Positions 17,369-27,795 of a stretch of DNA of 64,000 nt are shown here, in pieces (positions within the stretch are counted from its first letter, which is position 1; every line of letters begins with the position of its first letter). The notes under the pieces were generated by a model that was not told where the DNA came from, did not search any database, and saw only the letters and a program-made list of their open reading frames with translations. Source of the DNA: Mycolicibacterium chubuense (lineage in GTDB: Bacteria > Actinomycetota > Actinomycetes > Mycobacteriales > Mycobacteriaceae). Position numbers and translations under genes: made by a program. The DNA lies in the NCBI RefSeq assembly GCF_001044255.1, contig NZ_JYNX01000035.1, positions 111,795 through 175,794 on the forward strand, written 5' to 3'.

Positions 17369-18597
17369 TCCTGTCGGTGGCCGCGCTCGTCGCGGTCCTC
17401 GGGTTCGCCCTGCTGCGCCCGCACGGCTGGCCCGAGGCCGTCGTCGCGGTGCCCGCCGCCGCGCTGGTGATCGTGGCCGGCGCGATCGACTGGCACGACG
17501 CCTTGGCCGAAGTGTCCCGGCTGGCACCTGTGGTCGGTTTCCTGGCGGCGGTGCTGGTGCTCGCCCGGCTGTGCGACGACGAGGGCCTGTTCCACGCGGC
17601 AGGCGTGCTGATGGCCCGAGCCACCTCGGGCGGACAGACCCGGCTGCTGGTGTCGGTGTTCGGGATCTCCGCCGCCGTCACCGCGATCCTCAGCCTGGAC
17701 GCCACGGTCGTGCTGCTGACTCCGGTGGTGCTGGCCACCGCGCGCACACTCGCCGTGCCTGCCCGGCCGCACGCGTATGCGACCGCGCACCTGTCCAACA
17801 GCGCGTCCCTGCTGCTGCCGGTGTCCAACCTGACCAACCTGCTGGCGTTCGGCGCGGCGGGGCTGACGTTCCTGCACTTCGCCGCGCTGATGACGTTGCC
17901 GTGGCTGGCCGCGATCGCCGTCGAGTTCGTGCTGCTGCGACTGCTGTTCGCCAAGGACCTGCGGGTGGCTCCGCAGGAGGCACCCCGCGAGCCCGTCGAT
18001 GTACCGCTGTTCGCGCTGGTGGTCGTCGGCCTGACGCTGGCCGGCTTCGCGGTCACCTCGTTGCTCGGGCTGTCGCCGGCCTGGGCCGCGCTGGCGGGCG
18101 CCGTGGTCCTCGGTGCACGGGGGCTCGTGACGCGGCGCAGCTCGGTCGCGAAGATCACCGCCGCGCTGGATCTGCCGTTCCTGGCGTTCGTGCTGTGTCT
18201 GGGCGTGGTGGTCGCCGCGGTGATGCGCAACGGGCTGGAGACGGCGATGCAGAGAGTGCTGCCCGACGGGCAGGGTCTGCTCGCGCTGCTCGGCATCGCG
18301 GCCGTCGCCGCGGTGCTCTCCAACGTCGTCAACAACCTGCCCGCGGTGCTGGTGCTGCTGCCGCTGGTCACCCCGGTCGGTCCCGCGGCCGTGCTGGCGG
18401 TGCTGATCGGCGTCAACGTCGGCCCCAACCTGACCTACGTCGGGTCACTGGCGAACCTGCTGTGGCGCAGCGTGGTCCGCCGGGACATGAACCCCAGCTT
18501 CGCGGAGTTCAGCCGCATCGGACTGGCCACCACACCGCCCGTGCTGATCGCGTCGGTGCTGGCGCTGTGGGCGGGCTTGCAGCTGTTCGGGGTCTAA
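17359..18597 (+). CDS. arsB2: ArsB/SLC13-type anion transporter (ArsB2, Rv3578-like)
   Basis: A 412-residue integral membrane protein of the ion-transporter superfamily with about 11 segments and two inverted hairpin halves ([18 protein letters not shown] with [17 protein letters not shown], and [14 protein letters not shown] with [19 protein letters not shown]). These are the signature regions of ArsB-like and SLC13 carriers. M. tuberculosis Rv3578 (arsB2, 413 residues) is the counterpart. Arsenite export is a family prediction only; no ars regulator or reductase is adjacent. The stop overlaps convergent rlmB by 4 nt. Confidence 0.88.
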   Translation: MELILSVAALVAVLGFALLRPHGWPEAVVAVPAAALVIVAGAIDWHDALAEVSRLAPVVGFLAAVLVLARLCDDEGLFHAAGVLMARATSGGQTRLLVSVFGISAAVTAILSLDATVVLLTPVVLATARTLAVPARPHAYATAHLSNSASLLLPVSNLTNLLAFGAAGLTFLHFAALMTLPWLAAIAVEFVLLRLLFAKDLRVAPQEAPREPVDVPLFALVVVGLTLAGFAVTSLLGLSPAWAALAGAVVLGARGLVTRRSSVAKITAALDLPFLAFVLCLGVVVAAVMRNGLETAMQRVLPDGQGLLALLGIAAVAAVLSNVVNNLPAVLVLLPLVTPVGPAAVLAVLIGVNVGPNLTYVGSLANLLWRSVVRRDMNPSFAEFSRIGLATTPPVLIASVLALWAGLQLFGV

Positions 18598-19535
18598 CCG
18601 CGGCGCTGGCGCGCGATCTCGGCGAGCACGACGCCCGCGGCCACCGATGCGTTGAGCGATTCGGTGGGCCCGGCCATCGGGATCGACACGATGGCGTCGC
18701 AGTTCTCCCGCACCAGCCGGGACAATCCCTTGCCCTCCGATCCGACCACCACCATGATCGGGCCGCTGCCGTCGATCTCGTCGATCGCTGTGTCTCCGCC
18801 GGCATCGAGGCCGACGATCTGCACGCCGGCATCGGCGTACTGCTTGAGCGCGCGGTTGAGGTTGGTCGCCCGTGCCACCGGGGTGCGGGCCGCCGCACCC
18901 GCGCTGGTGCGCCACGCCACCGCGGTCACCGACGCGGACCGGCGCTGCGGGATCAGCACGCCGTGACCGCCGAACGCCGCGACCGAGCGCACGATCGCGC
19001 CCAGGTTGCGCGGGTCGGAGATGTTGTCCAGGGCGACCAGAAGCGGCGGCGCCGCGTCCTTCTTCGCCGCGGCCAGCAGATCGTCGGGGTGGGCGTAGCT
19101 GTAGGGCGGCACCTGCAGCGCCAGGCCCTGGTGCATGCCGTTGGCGGCGATCCGGTCGAGGTCGTGGCGCGGCACCTCGAGGATCGCGATCCCCTTGTCG
19201 GCCGCGGTCTGCACCGCCTCGGTCAGGCGTTCGTCGGAGTCGGCGCCCAGGGCGACGTAGAGCGCCGTGGCGGGCACGCCCGCGCGCAGGCACTCCACCA
19301 CCGGATTGCGGCCGAGCACGATCTCGGTGTCGTCGGTCTTGCGGTGCCGGCCCTGCTGCTGGCGGGCGGCCTTCGCGGCGCGCTTGGCCGCCGGGTGGTG
19401 GGGCCGCTGATGCGCAGGCGGAGTCGCACCCTTGCCTTCCAGCCCGCGGCGGCGCACACCACCGGAGCCGACCGTCGGGCCCTTCTTCGTGCCGGCCTTG
19501 CGGACCGCGCCGCGCCGTTGGGAGTTGCCCGCCAT
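18594..19535 (-). CDS. rlmB: 23S rRNA 2'-O-methyltransferase RlmB/TrmH (SpoU) family
   Basis: Methylates a ribose 2'-OH in rRNA using SAM through a trefoil-knot fold. The 313 residues start with a basic, low-complexity tail (about 1-70), then a substrate-binding domain ([16 protein letters not shown]), then the SpoU domain with motif 1 [16 protein letters not shown], motif 2 [11 protein letters not shown] and motif 3 [20 protein letters not shown]. The ATG at 19535 overlaps the TAA of cysS by one base. Equivalent of Rv3579c. The exact nucleotide modified is inferred from family only. Confidence 0.93.
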   Translation of the reverse strand: MAGNSQRRGAVRKAGTKKGPTVGSGGVRRRGLEGKGATPPAHQRPHHPAAKRAAKAARQQQGRHRKTDDTEIVLGRNPVVECLRAGVPATALYVALGADSDERLTEAVQTAADKGIAILEVPRHDLDRIAANGMHQGLALQVPPYSYAHPDDLLAAAKKDAAPPLLVALDNISDPRNLGAIVRSVAAFGGHGVLIPQRRSASVTAVAWRTSAGAAARTPVARATNLNRALKQYADAGVQIVGLDAGGDTAIDEIDGSGPIMVVVGSEGKGLSRLVRENCDAIVSIPMAGPTESLNASVAAGVVLAEIARQRRG

Positions 19536-20950
19536 TACTTGTCCGTCCCGTCCAACAGTGACCACTGGGGACCGTCGGAGGTGTCGGTCACCTCGATGCC
19601 CGCCTCCTTGAGCCGGTCGCGGATCGCGTCGGCCTCGGCCCAGTCGCGCCGCGCCCTCGCGTCTTCGCGCCGTCGTACCTCGGCCTGCACCAGCACGTCG
19701 ACCGCGGCCAGCGCCGCCGACGTCTCGTCGCGGGACTCCCAGCGTTCGTCGAGCGGATCCGCCCCGAGGATGCCCATCATCGCGCGGATCGACATCGCGT
19801 GCGTGAGTGCCGACTCGTGGTCGCCCGCATCGAGGGCCCGGTTGCCCTCGGCGCGCGCGGCGTGCACCTCGGCCAGCGCGATCGGCACCGACAGGTCGTC
19901 GTCGAGTGCGGCACCGAACTTCGGGGTCCACTCACCCGGCACCACCGCGCCGACCCGGGTGCGCACCCGGTGCAGGAAGTCCTCGATACCCGTGTAGGCC
20001 TTCGCGGCGTCGGCCAGTGCCGTCTCGGAGAACTCGAGCATCGACCGGTAGTGCGCACTGCCCAGGTAGTAGCGCAGCTCGGCGGCCCGGACTCGTTGCA
20101 GCACAGCGGGAATCGCCAGGACGTTGCCCAGCGACTTGCTCATCTTCTCGCCGCCCATGGTGACCCAGCCGTTGTGCAGCCAGAACCGGGCGAAGCCGTC
20201 GCCGGCGGCCTCGGCCTGGGCGATCTCGTTCTCGTGGTGCGGGAACACCAGGTCCATGCCGCCGGCGTGGATGTCGAATTCGGCGCCGAGGTACTCGTGG
20301 GCCATCGCGACGCACTCGGTGTGCCAGCCGGGGCGGCCGCGGCCCCACGGCGTCGGCCACGACGGCTCGCCGGGTTTGGCGCCCTTCCACAGGGTGAAGT
20401 CCCGCTGGTCACGCTTGCCCGTCGCGACGCCCTCACCCTGGTGCACGTCGTCGATCCGGTGACCGGACAGCTTGCCGTACTCCGGCAGCGTCGCGACGTC
20501 GAAATACACGTCGCCCGCCCCGGTGTAGGCGTGGCCGCGACCGATGAGCCGCTCGATGAGCTCCACCATCTGGGTGATGTGCCCGGTGGCACGCGGCTCC
20601 GCCGACGGGGGAAGCACCCCCAGCGCGTCGTACGCGGCCGAGAACGCCCGCTCGTAGGTCGACGCCCATTCCCACCACGGCCGGCCCGCGTCGGCGGCCT
20701 TGGTGAGGATCTTGTCGTCGATGTCGGTGACGTTGCGGATGAACGCGACGTCGAAGCCCTTGGCGGTCAGCCAGCGGCGCAGCACGTCGAACGCGACACC
20801 ACTGCGGACGTGCCCGATGTGCGGCAGGCCCTGCACCGTGGCGCCACACAGGTAGATCGAGACGTGGCCGGGCCGCAGTGGCGCGAAATCGCGCACACCG
20901 CCAGACAAGGTGTCATAGAGCCGCATGACAGCTGCGGGGCGTTCGGTCAC
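19535..20950 (-). CDS. cysS: Cysteinyl-tRNA synthetase
   Basis: Charges tRNA-Cys. Class I synthetase of 471 residues: HIGH at 44-47, zinc ligand Cys35 in [13 protein letters not shown] at 269-273, and [13 protein letters not shown] start at 20950. The C-terminus ([13 protein letters not shown]) matches the mycobacterial protein. It lies between ispF and rlmB in the conserved minus-strand block carD-ispF-cysS-rlmB and is translationally coupled to rlmB. Confidence 0.97.
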   Translation of the reverse strand: MTERPAAVMRLYDTLSGGVRDFAPLRPGHVSIYLCGATVQGLPHIGHVRSGVAFDVLRRWLTAKGFDVAFIRNVTDIDDKILTKAADAGRPWWEWASTYERAFSAAYDALGVLPPSAEPRATGHITQMVELIERLIGRGHAYTGAGDVYFDVATLPEYGKLSGHRIDDVHQGEGVATGKRDQRDFTLWKGAKPGEPSWPTPWGRGRPGWHTECVAMAHEYLGAEFDIHAGGMDLVFPHHENEIAQAEAAGDGFARFWLHNGWVTMGGEKMSKSLGNVLAIPAVLQRVRAAELRYYLGSAHYRSMLEFSETALADAAKAYTGIEDFLHRVRTRVGAVVPGEWTPKFGAALDDDLSVPIALAEVHAARAEGNRALDAGDHESALTHAMSIRAMMGILGADPLDERWESRDETSAALAAVDVLVQAEVRRREDARARRDWAEADAIRDRLKEAGIEVTDTSDGPQWSLLDGTDK

Positions 20951-20973
20951 GACGGGCCAGCTTACCGGCCCGA

Positions 20974-21489
20974 TCAGGCGAAACCCTCATCGCGGTTTGT
21001 CTGCTCTTCGCGCAAGCGCTCATCGCCGAAAACCAGGGCCGTCGCGATCGCCGCCAGCCCCTCCCCACGGCCGGTCAGACCGAGGCCGTCGGTGGTGGTG
21101 GCGGACACCGAAACGGGGGCCCCCAGCAACGCGGAGAGCACCCGTTGGGCCTCCGCACGGCGCGGACCGACCTTGGGCCGGTTGCCGATGACCTGCACGG
21201 CGGCGTTGCCGACCCGCAGGCCGGCGCCGTCGAGCAGGGAGCGCACGTGGCGCAGCATGTCGGCACCGGACACCCCCCGCCACTGCGGGCGGTCGGTGCC
21301 GAAGACTTCGCCGATGTCGCCCATGCCCGCTGCGGACAGCAGAGCATCGCAGAGGGCATGGGCGGCGACGTCTCCGTCGGAGTGACCGGCACAACCGTCG
21401 GCGTCGTCGAACAGCAGACCCAGCAGCCAGCACGGACGTCCGGCTTCGAGGGGGTGGACGTCGGTACCCAGACCGACGCGGGGAATCAC
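20974..21489 (-). CDS. ispF: 2-C-methyl-D-erythritol 2,4-cyclodiphosphate synthase
   Basis: MEP-pathway enzyme that cyclises CDP-ME 2-phosphate with loss of CMP. The 171 residues carry zinc ligands Asp10 and His12 (GLGTDVHPL) and His44 ([11 protein letters not shown]), and the C-terminal [15 protein letters not shown] motif. Its GTG start at 21489 lies 5 nt after the carD stop; AAGGA overlaps that stop codon. In M. tuberculosis and M. smegmatis ispD stands between carD and ispF; here nothing does, and the frame shows no IspD fusion. Confidence 0.96.
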   Translation of the reverse strand: MIPRVGLGTDVHPLEAGRPCWLLGLLFDDADGCAGHSDGDVAAHALCDALLSAAGMGDIGEVFGTDRPQWRGVSGADMLRHVRSLLDGAGLRVGNAAVQVIGNRPKVGPRRAEAQRVLSALLGAPVSVSATTTDGLGLTGRGEGLAAIATALVFGDERLREEQTNRDEGFA

Positions 21490-21494
21490 GTCCT

Positions 21495-22052
<558 letters not shown>

Positions 22053-22223
22053 TCAGGGGCACAGTCGGCGAACACCAGGGGTTGACACACCGGCGAATCC
22101 GTGCAAGGCGCGCACCTGTCGCGCCCTGCGCTACCGCACGCAATCCCGACCTACTACTCTGCATAGTCGAACCAGGAAGACCGGCATGTCACGTCGCGTT
22201 GTCGGCCGAGCAGGAGGCACCCA

Positions 22224-22814
22224 GTGAACCCCTTAGAACGGCGCACTTCTGTCATCACCGCCGCCGTGGCGACCGCCGCGGTGGGCCTGTCCATGGTCCT
22301 GAGCGGCTGCGGCGCGGGTCAGGTCTCCCAGACCGCGACGCAGGAGCCGGCGATCAACGGCACCAGCGGCAAAGCCGGCCCGATCGCGTTGCGCAACGTG
22401 CACCTGCGCGCCCAGCAGACCGCGGACTACGTCCAGCCGGGCCGCGACGTCGAGCTGATCTTCACCGCCGCCAACACCTCGGCCGATGTCAACGACAAGC
22501 TGGTCCGGATCACGTCCGACGTCGGCTCGGTGACGCTGACCGGCGACGGAGCGCTGCCGGCCAACGGTGTGTTGGTGGTGGGCACCCCCGACGGTCAGAC
22601 GGCGGCGCTGGAGAGCATCGAGCCCGCCGACGCCGCCGAGGCCAAGGTCGCGCTGAGCAAGCCGGTCACCAACGGGCTGACCTACGACTTCACGTTCACC
22701 TTCGAGAAGTCCGGCGAGACCACCGTGGCGGTCCCGATCTCGGCGGGCGAGTCGCCGCGGCGCGAGGTCACCGACGACGGCGCTCCGGCCGAAGGCCACT
22801 CCGGCGGGCACTAG
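22224..22814 (+). CDS. lpqE: Lipoprotein LpqE
   Basis: A 196-residue surface lipoprotein. It has a lipoprotein signal ending in lipobox LSGCG (Cys near residue 29), then a copper-chaperone-like/Ig-like beta domain ([35 protein letters not shown]), and a flexible tail ending in His-Ser-Gly-Gly-His. GTG start at 22224 with a strong AGGAGG 8-10 nt upstream. Same position as Rv3584 between carD and radA. Function not established; the fold resembles PCuAC-type proteins only loosely. Confidence 0.9.
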   Translation: MNPLERRTSVITAAVATAAVGLSMVLSGCGAGQVSQTATQEPAINGTSGKAGPIALRNVHLRAQQTADYVQPGRDVELIFTAANTSADVNDKLVRITSDVGSVTLTGDGALPANGVLVVGTPDGQTAALESIEPADAAEAKVALSKPVTNGLTYDFTFTFEKSGETTVAVPISAGESPRREVTDDGAPAEGHSGGH

Positions 22815-22821
22815 CCCCCGC

Positions 22822-22842
22822 ATCGGGCGCGCCGCGCCCGAT
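22822..22842 (+). terminator. GC-rich hairpin after lpqE
   Basis: ATCGGGCG and CGCCCGAT form a perfect 8-bp stem with a 5-nt loop, 7 nt after the lpqE stop and before radA. There is no T-tract, as is usual for proposed mycobacterial intrinsic terminators. It could separate lpqE from radA transcription. Confidence 0.45.
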
Positions 22843-22871
22843 CTGTCGGTCCCGCCGGATACCGTCACCCC

Positions 22872-24257
22872 GTGGCCCGGACTTCGAAAACACGTTCGCA
22901 ATACCGGTGTTCGGAATGCCACCACATCACGCCCAAATGGGTGGGCCGCTGCTCTGAGTGCGGCACCTGGGGCACGGTCGACGAAGTCGCGCTGACCGCG
23001 GTGGGCGGTTCGGCCACCCGGCGTGTCGTGGCCCCCACGTCCCCCGCGGTGCCGATCAGCTCCATTGACCCGGGCAGCACACGGCACTTCCACACCGGGG
23101 TCAGCGAACTCGACCGCGTGCTGGGCGGGGGTCTGGTGCCCGGCTCGGTGACGCTGCTGGCCGGCGATCCGGGGGTCGGCAAGTCCACGCTGCTGCTCGA
23201 GGTCGCCCACCGCTGGGCTCAGACCGGCCGGCGCGCGCTGTACCTGTCGGGCGAGGAGTCGGCCGGCCAGATCCGGCTCCGCGCCGAACGCACCGGCTGC
23301 GCGCACGACGAGGTCTATCTCGCCGCGGAATCGGATCTGCAGACGGCCTTGGGCCATATCGAGGCGGTCGCACCGTCGCTGGTCGTCGTCGACTCGGTGC
23401 AGACCATGTCGACCACCGAGGCCGACGGGGTGACCGGCGGCGTCACCCAGGTGCGCGCGGTCACGACGGCGCTGACGATGACCGCCAAGACCACCGGCGT
23501 GGCGATGCTGCTCGTCGGCCACGTCACCAAGGACGGCGCGATCGCCGGGCCGCGTTCCCTCGAGCATCTCGTCGACGTCGTGCTGCACTTCGAGGGCGAT
23601 CGGGCGTCGTCGCTGCGGATGGTGCGCGGCGTCAAGAACCGGTTCGGGGCCGCCGACGAGGTCGGCTGTTTCCTGTTGCACGACAACGGGATCGAGTGTG
23701 TGTCCGATCCCTCGGGGCTGTTCCTCGACCAGCGCCCCAAGGCGGTGCCGGGCACGTCGGTCACGGTGACGCTGGACGGCAAGCGGCCGATGATCGGCGA
23801 GGTGCAGGCACTGATCGGCTCACCCGCGAGCGGTAGTCCGCGCCGGGCGGTCAGCGGCATCGACTCCTCGCGGGCGGCGATGATCACCGCCGTGCTGGAG
23901 AAGCGGGCCCGGCTGCCCGTCGGCGCCAACGACATCTATCTGTCCACCGTCGGCGGGATGCGTCTGACCGACTCGTCGTCTGATCTCGCGGTGGCGCTGG
24001 CCATCGCGTCGGCGTTCACCGACCTGCCGATGCCGACCAATGCGATCGCGATCGGGGAGGTCGGCCTCGCCGGTGACCTCCGCCGGGTGACGGGCATGGA
24101 CCGCCGGCTGTCCGAGGCCGCGCGGCTGGGGTTCACCTGCGCCGTGGTGCCTGCCGGGGTGGCCTCTCCCCCGGCCGGGCTGCGCGCCATCCCGGCCGAC
24201 GACATCACCTCGGCATTGCAGGTCCTGCGGCGGATCAGCCAGAATGACGCGAACTGA
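22872..24257 (+). CDS. radA: DNA repair protein RadA
   Basis: RecA-like ATPase that helps branch migration in recombination. The 461 residues begin with a C4 zinc finger (Cys13, Cys16, Cys27, Cys30), then the ATPase domain with Walker [10 protein letters not shown] at 98-106 and Walker [11 protein letters not shown], the RadA-specific KNRFG at 255-259, and a C-terminal Lon-protease-like domain ([22 protein letters not shown]). GTG start at 22872. Upstream of disA with 20 nt between, as in other mycobacteria, where RadA restrains DisA. Confidence 0.97.
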   Translation: MARTSKTRSQYRCSECHHITPKWVGRCSECGTWGTVDEVALTAVGGSATRRVVAPTSPAVPISSIDPGSTRHFHTGVSELDRVLGGGLVPGSVTLLAGDPGVGKSTLLLEVAHRWAQTGRRALYLSGEESAGQIRLRAERTGCAHDEVYLAAESDLQTALGHIEAVAPSLVVVDSVQTMSTTEADGVTGGVTQVRAVTTALTMTAKTTGVAMLLVGHVTKDGAIAGPRSLEHLVDVVLHFEGDRASSLRMVRGVKNRFGAADEVGCFLLHDNGIECVSDPSGLFLDQRPKAVPGTSVTVTLDGKRPMIGEVQALIGSPASGSPRRAVSGIDSSRAAMITAVLEKRARLPVGANDIYLSTVGGMRLTDSSSDLAVALAIASAFTDLPMPTNAIAIGEVGLAGDLRRVTGMDRRLSEAARLGFTCAVVPAGVASPPAGLRAIPADDITSALQVLRRISQNDAN

Positions 24258-24277
24258 GGCGGATCCGAGGGGAACAG

Positions 24278-25396
24278 ATGGCCGTGAAGTCGACGGGACG
24301 GGCCTCACGCACGGTCGTGCAACTGGCACGGCCGACACTGCGGGAGACGATCGCCCGGCTCGCGCCCGGCACCCCGCTCCGTGACGGCCTGGAACGCATC
24401 CTGCGGGGTCGCACCGGTGCGTTGATCGTCATCGGCTACGACGACAGTGTCGAGGCGATCTGCGACGGCGGCTTCTCCCTCGACGTGCGCTACGCCCCGA
24501 CCCGGCTGCGCGAGCTGTCGAAGATGGACGGCGCCGTGGTGCTCTCCAGCGACGGCAGCCGCATCCTGCGGGCCAACGTCCAACTGGTGCCCGACCCGTC
24601 GATCCCGACCGAGGAGTCCGGCACCCGGCACCGCTCGGCCGAGCGCACCGCGATCCAGACCGGCTACCCGGTGATCTCCGTCAGCCACTCGATGAGCATC
24701 GTGACGGTGTACGTGGCCGGCGAGCGGCACGTCGTGCCGGAATCGGCGACGATCCTGTCCCGGGCCAACCAGACCATCGACACGCTGGAGCGCTACAAGA
24801 CCCGCCTCGACGAGGTGAGCCGGCAGTTGTCGATGGCCGAGATCGAGGACTTCGTGACGCTGCGGGACGTCATGACCGTGGTGCAGCGCCTGGAGATGGT
24901 GCGGCGGATCAGCCTGGAGATCGACTCCGACGTCGTCGAGCTCGGCACCGACGGCAGGCAGCTCAAACTGCAGCTCGACGAGCTGGTGGGCGACAACGAC
25001 ACCGACCGCGAGCTGATCGTGCGCGACTACCACGCCAACCCGGACCCGCCGACGGCCGCCCAGGTCACCGCCACCCTGGAGGAGCTCGACGGGCTCTCCG
25101 ACAGCGAACTTCTCGACTTCACCACGCTGGCAAGGGTTTTCGGTTACCCGTCGACGGCCGAGGCGCAGGACTCGGCGATGAGCTCCCGCGGCTACCGGGC
25201 GATGGCGGGCATCCCGCGGTTGCAGTTCGCGCACGTCGACCTGCTGGTGCGCAACTTCGGCTCGTTGCAGGGTCTGCTCGCCGCGAGCGCCAGCGACCTG
25301 CAGTCGGTGGAGGGCATCGGCTCGATGTGGGCGCGCCACATCCGCGAGGGTCTGTCGCAGCTGGCCGAGTCGACGATCGCCGACCGGCTGGCCTGA
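24278..25396 (+). CDS. disA: DNA integrity scanning protein DisA, diadenylate cyclase
   Basis: Makes c-di-AMP from two ATP and scans DNA for branched structures. The 372 residues have the DAC domain with DGA at 84-86 and RHR at 117-119, a helical linker ([20 protein letters not shown] region) and a C-terminal RuvA-like HhH domain ([20 protein letters not shown]). The ATG at 24278 is preceded by GAGGGG. Operon with radA. The 3' end is one base from the convergent membrane-protein gene. Confidence 0.97.
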   Translation: MAVKSTGRASRTVVQLARPTLRETIARLAPGTPLRDGLERILRGRTGALIVIGYDDSVEAICDGGFSLDVRYAPTRLRELSKMDGAVVLSSDGSRILRANVQLVPDPSIPTEESGTRHRSAERTAIQTGYPVISVSHSMSIVTVYVAGERHVVPESATILSRANQTIDTLERYKTRLDEVSRQLSMAEIEDFVTLRDVMTVVQRLEMVRRISLEIDSDVVELGTDGRQLKLQLDELVGDNDTDRELIVRDYHANPDPPTAAQVTATLEELDGLSDSELLDFTTLARVFGYPSTAEAQDSAMSSRGYRAMAGIPRLQFAHVDLLVRNFGSLQGLLAASASDLQSVEGIGSMWARHIREGLSQLAESTIADRLA

Positions 25397-25397
25397 C

Positions 25398-26201
25398 TCA
25401 GCCGGCCGGTGCGGGCGCGGGCGCCGGTGCCGGAACCGCTCCCGGCGCACCCGGCGGCAACTGCTGCGGCTGCGCGAGGATGAACGGCACCGTCGCCGAG
25501 CGCAGGTTGCCCAGCTGGACCACCAGGTTGTAGGTGCCCGGCCCGATCGGCTGACGCGGCAGCGGGCAGTTCGGCGCCGAACCCATCCCGGTCCACGTGA
25601 CCTCGGTGGTCACCTGCTCACCCGGCTGGAAGGTCTTGATCAGCGTCTCGTTGGACGGCGCGCAGTCCAGGTTCGACCACAGTCGCTGGTTGTCCAGCGA
25701 GTAGACGTAGGCCGCGAGCACCGCGGCGCCCACGTCGCGCTGGCAGGCGACCAGGCCGATATTGGTGACGACCATCGTGAACTTCGGCTGGTCGCCGACG
25801 ACGTACTGCGGCTCGTTGGTGATGCCCTTGACCGCCAGCGTCGAGTCGGGGCAGTCGTCGCCCTCCTTGAGGATCGGCGCGGGCACCACGGCGGCCGTCG
25901 GAGTGGCGGTCGGCGGCGGGGCTTGCTGCGCCGGCGCCTGGATCGGGGTCTTGACCTCGGGATTTCCGCCGGGAAGCGGCGTCGGCGGCGCGGCCGCCTG
26001 CGTCTGCTGCGACTCGTTGGCGGTGGGCTGCTCGTTGCTGGTGCTGTTCATGACGACGACCGCGACCACCGCGGCGATGACGCCGATGACGAGCACGGCC
26101 ACGCCGAGCGCGAGGGCCCTGCGTCGCCAATAGATCTGTTGGGGCAGCGGGCCATGCGGTTCTAGATCCAGCACGAGATCACGGTAAGGGCAGGTCAGCA
26201 C
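25398..26201 (-). CDS. Single-pass membrane protein (Rv3587c-like)
   Basis: 267 residues: a short cytoplasmic N-terminus, one membrane helix at about 28-51 (ALALGVAVLVIGVIAAVVAVVV), a Pro/Ala/Thr-rich spacer (about 60-110), and an extracellular beta-sandwich-like domain with cysteines (DDCPDS, LVACQRDVG, LDCAPS, PNCPLP) that could form two disulfides. Ends in an Ala-Pro repeat. Start GTG at 26201, though a GTG at 26174 is also possible and neither has a clear ribosome-binding site. Counterpart of Rv3587c by position. Function unknown. Confidence 0.85.
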   Translation of the reverse strand: MLTCPYRDLVLDLEPHGPLPQQIYWRRRALALGVAVLVIGVIAAVVAVVVMNSTSNEQPTANESQQTQAAAPPTPLPGGNPEVKTPIQAPAQQAPPPTATPTAAVVPAPILKEGDDCPDSTLAVKGITNEPQYVVGDQPKFTMVVTNIGLVACQRDVGAAVLAAYVYSLDNQRLWSNLDCAPSNETLIKTFQPGEQVTTEVTWTGMGSAPNCPLPRQPIGPGTYNLVVQLGNLRSATVPFILAQPQQLPPGAPGAVPAPAPAPAPAG

Positions 26202-26233
26202 ACCATGTCCGACGTTGCCCGGCGTGTCGCCTT

Positions 26234-26854
26234 TCAGTTCTCGCCGATGTCGCCTATGTGGTCGCGCAGCACCACCTGGCCGTCGGCCAGGTGGTAGGTC
26301 AGCCCGGCGATCGCGAGCCGGCCCTCGCGCACGGCGTCGGCGATCGTGGTCGAGCGACTGAGCAGCTGCTTGCCGGTCTCGGTGACGTGCCGCGCCTCGA
26401 ATTCGTCGACCCGGGTGAGGCCCTCGCGGCGGCCGACCAGGATGGACGGCGTCACCCGCTCGACGATGTCGCGGATGTAGCCGCTGGGTACCGCGCCGTC
26501 ATCGAGCGCGGCCAGGGTCGCCCCGACCGCACCGCAGCTGTCGTGCCCGAGCACCACGATGAGTGGCACGTTGAGCACGGCGACCGCGTATTCGATCGAC
26601 CCGAGCACCGCGCTGTCGATGACGTGTCCGGCGGTGCGCACCACGAACATGTCGCCGAGGCCCTGGTCGAAGATGATCTCGGCCGCGACCCGGCTGTCAC
26701 CACAGCCGAAGACGACCGCCGTCGGCTTCTGGGCAGCGGTCAGGCTGGCACGACGCTCGATGCTCTGGCTGGGATGCTCGGGCTTGCCCGCGACGAAGCG
26801 CTCGTTACCCTCCTTGAGTGCTTTCCACGCGGTCAACGGATTCGTGTTCGGCAT
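26234..26854 (-). CDS. canB: Beta-carbonic anhydrase CanB
   Basis: Interconverts CO2 and bicarbonate. The 206 residues match M. tuberculosis mtCA2 (Rv3588c): zinc ligands Cys51, His104 and Cys107 with the Asp53-Arg55 dyad (GCGDSR, LGHDSCGA). The family usually has Ala or Gly at residue 52; here it is Gly. The start is the ATG at 26854 (MPNTNPLTAWKALKEGNERF), whose codon overlaps the mutY start on the other strand. An in-frame ATG at 26863 is the alternative. Confidence 0.95.
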   Translation of the reverse strand: MPNTNPLTAWKALKEGNERFVAGKPEHPSQSIERRASLTAAQKPTAVVFGCGDSRVAAEIIFDQGLGDMFVVRTAGHVIDSAVLGSIEYAVAVLNVPLIVVLGHDSCGAVGATLAALDDGAVPSGYIRDIVERVTPSILVGRREGLTRVDEFEARHVTETGKQLLSRSTTIADAVREGRLAIAGLTYHLADGQVVLRDHIGDIGEN

Positions 26855-27776
26855 GGCGGACATTCTGCCCGAGCCGGCACCGATGATCGACACCGGTGAG
26901 CTGCTGGACTGGTATGCCACCGCGCAGCGGGATCTGCCGTGGCGCCGGCCTGGCGTCTCGGCGTGGCAGATCCTGGTCAGCGAGTTCATGCTGCAGCAGA
27001 CACCGGTCGCGCGGGTGGAGCCCATCTGGCTGGACTGGGTGGCCCGCTGGCCGACGCCGTCGGCGACCGCGGCGGCCGGCGCGGCCGACGTGCTGCGGGC
27101 GTGGGGCAAGCTCGGGTACCCGCGCCGGGCCAAGCGGCTGCACGAGTGCGCGACAGTGATCGCCACCGAGCACGGCGACGTCGTGCCCGAGGACGTCGAC
27201 ACGCTGCTGTCGCTGCCCGGCATCGGCACCTACACGGCCCGGGCGGTGGCCTGCTTCGCCTACCGGCAGCGGGTGCCGGTAGTTGACACCAACGTGCGCC
27301 GGGTGGTGGCGCGCGCGGTGCACGGCCGCGACGACGCCGCCGCGGCCTCGACGCGCGACCTCGACGACGTCGCCGCGCTGCTGCCCGACGACGACACCGC
27401 GCCGACGTTCTCGGTGGCGCTGATGGAACTGGGCGCGACCGTGTGCACGGCGCGCTCCCCCAAGTGCGGCGTGTGCCCGCTGAGCCACTGCACGTGGCGT
27501 TCGCTGGGCTTCCCCGCGGGCACCGGACCGGCGCGCAAGGTCCAGAAGTACGCCGGCACCGACCGGCAGGTGCGGGGCCGGTTGCTGGATGTGTTGCGCG
27601 GCAGCACATCCCCGGTCAGCCGCGCCGAACTCGACGTGGCGTGGACCACCGACACCGCTCAGCGCGACCGCTGCCTGGACTCACTGCTGGTCGACGGTCT
27701 GGTGGAACAGACCGAGGACGGCCGGTTCGCGCTGGCGGGTGAGGGCGGCGAGGTCAGACCACCGTCCGCGGTCTGA
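26853..27776 (+). CDS. mutY: A/G-specific adenine DNA glycosylase MutY
   Basis: Removes adenine opposite 8-oxoguanine. The 307 residues have the HhH-GPD fold (PWQILVSEFMLQQT-type segment, LLSLPGIGTYTARAVACFAY), catalytic Glu in SEFMLQQTPV and Asp in VPVVDTNVRRV, and a cluster C-x6-C-x2-C-x4-C for [4Fe-4S]; the last spacing is one shorter than E. coli but equals that of M. tuberculosis. Start ATG at 26853 (MADILPEPAP, like MPHILPEPS in Rv3589). The start codon overlaps that of canB head to head. Confidence 0.95.
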   Translation: MADILPEPAPMIDTGELLDWYATAQRDLPWRRPGVSAWQILVSEFMLQQTPVARVEPIWLDWVARWPTPSATAAAGAADVLRAWGKLGYPRRAKRLHECATVIATEHGDVVPEDVDTLLSLPGIGTYTARAVACFAYRQRVPVVDTNVRRVVARAVHGRDDAAAASTRDLDDVAALLPDDDTAPTFSVALMELGATVCTARSPKCGVCPLSHCTWRSLGFPAGTGPARKVQKYAGTDRQVRGRLLDVLRGSTSPVSRAELDVAWTTDTAQRDRCLDSLLVDGLVEQTEDGRFALAGEGGEVRPPSAV

Positions 27777-27795
27777 AGGTGGCCACCGTCGCGCG

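Noticed and set aside
17061-19997. Open frame of about 978 codons on the plus strand across arsB2, rlmB and cysS
   Set aside because: It runs through three well-supported genes in other frames and has a low-complexity Arg/Ala composition.
22082-22110. TTGACA as a -35 element for lpqE
   Set aside because: No acceptable -10 hexamer at 16-19 nt downstream; not reported as a promoter.
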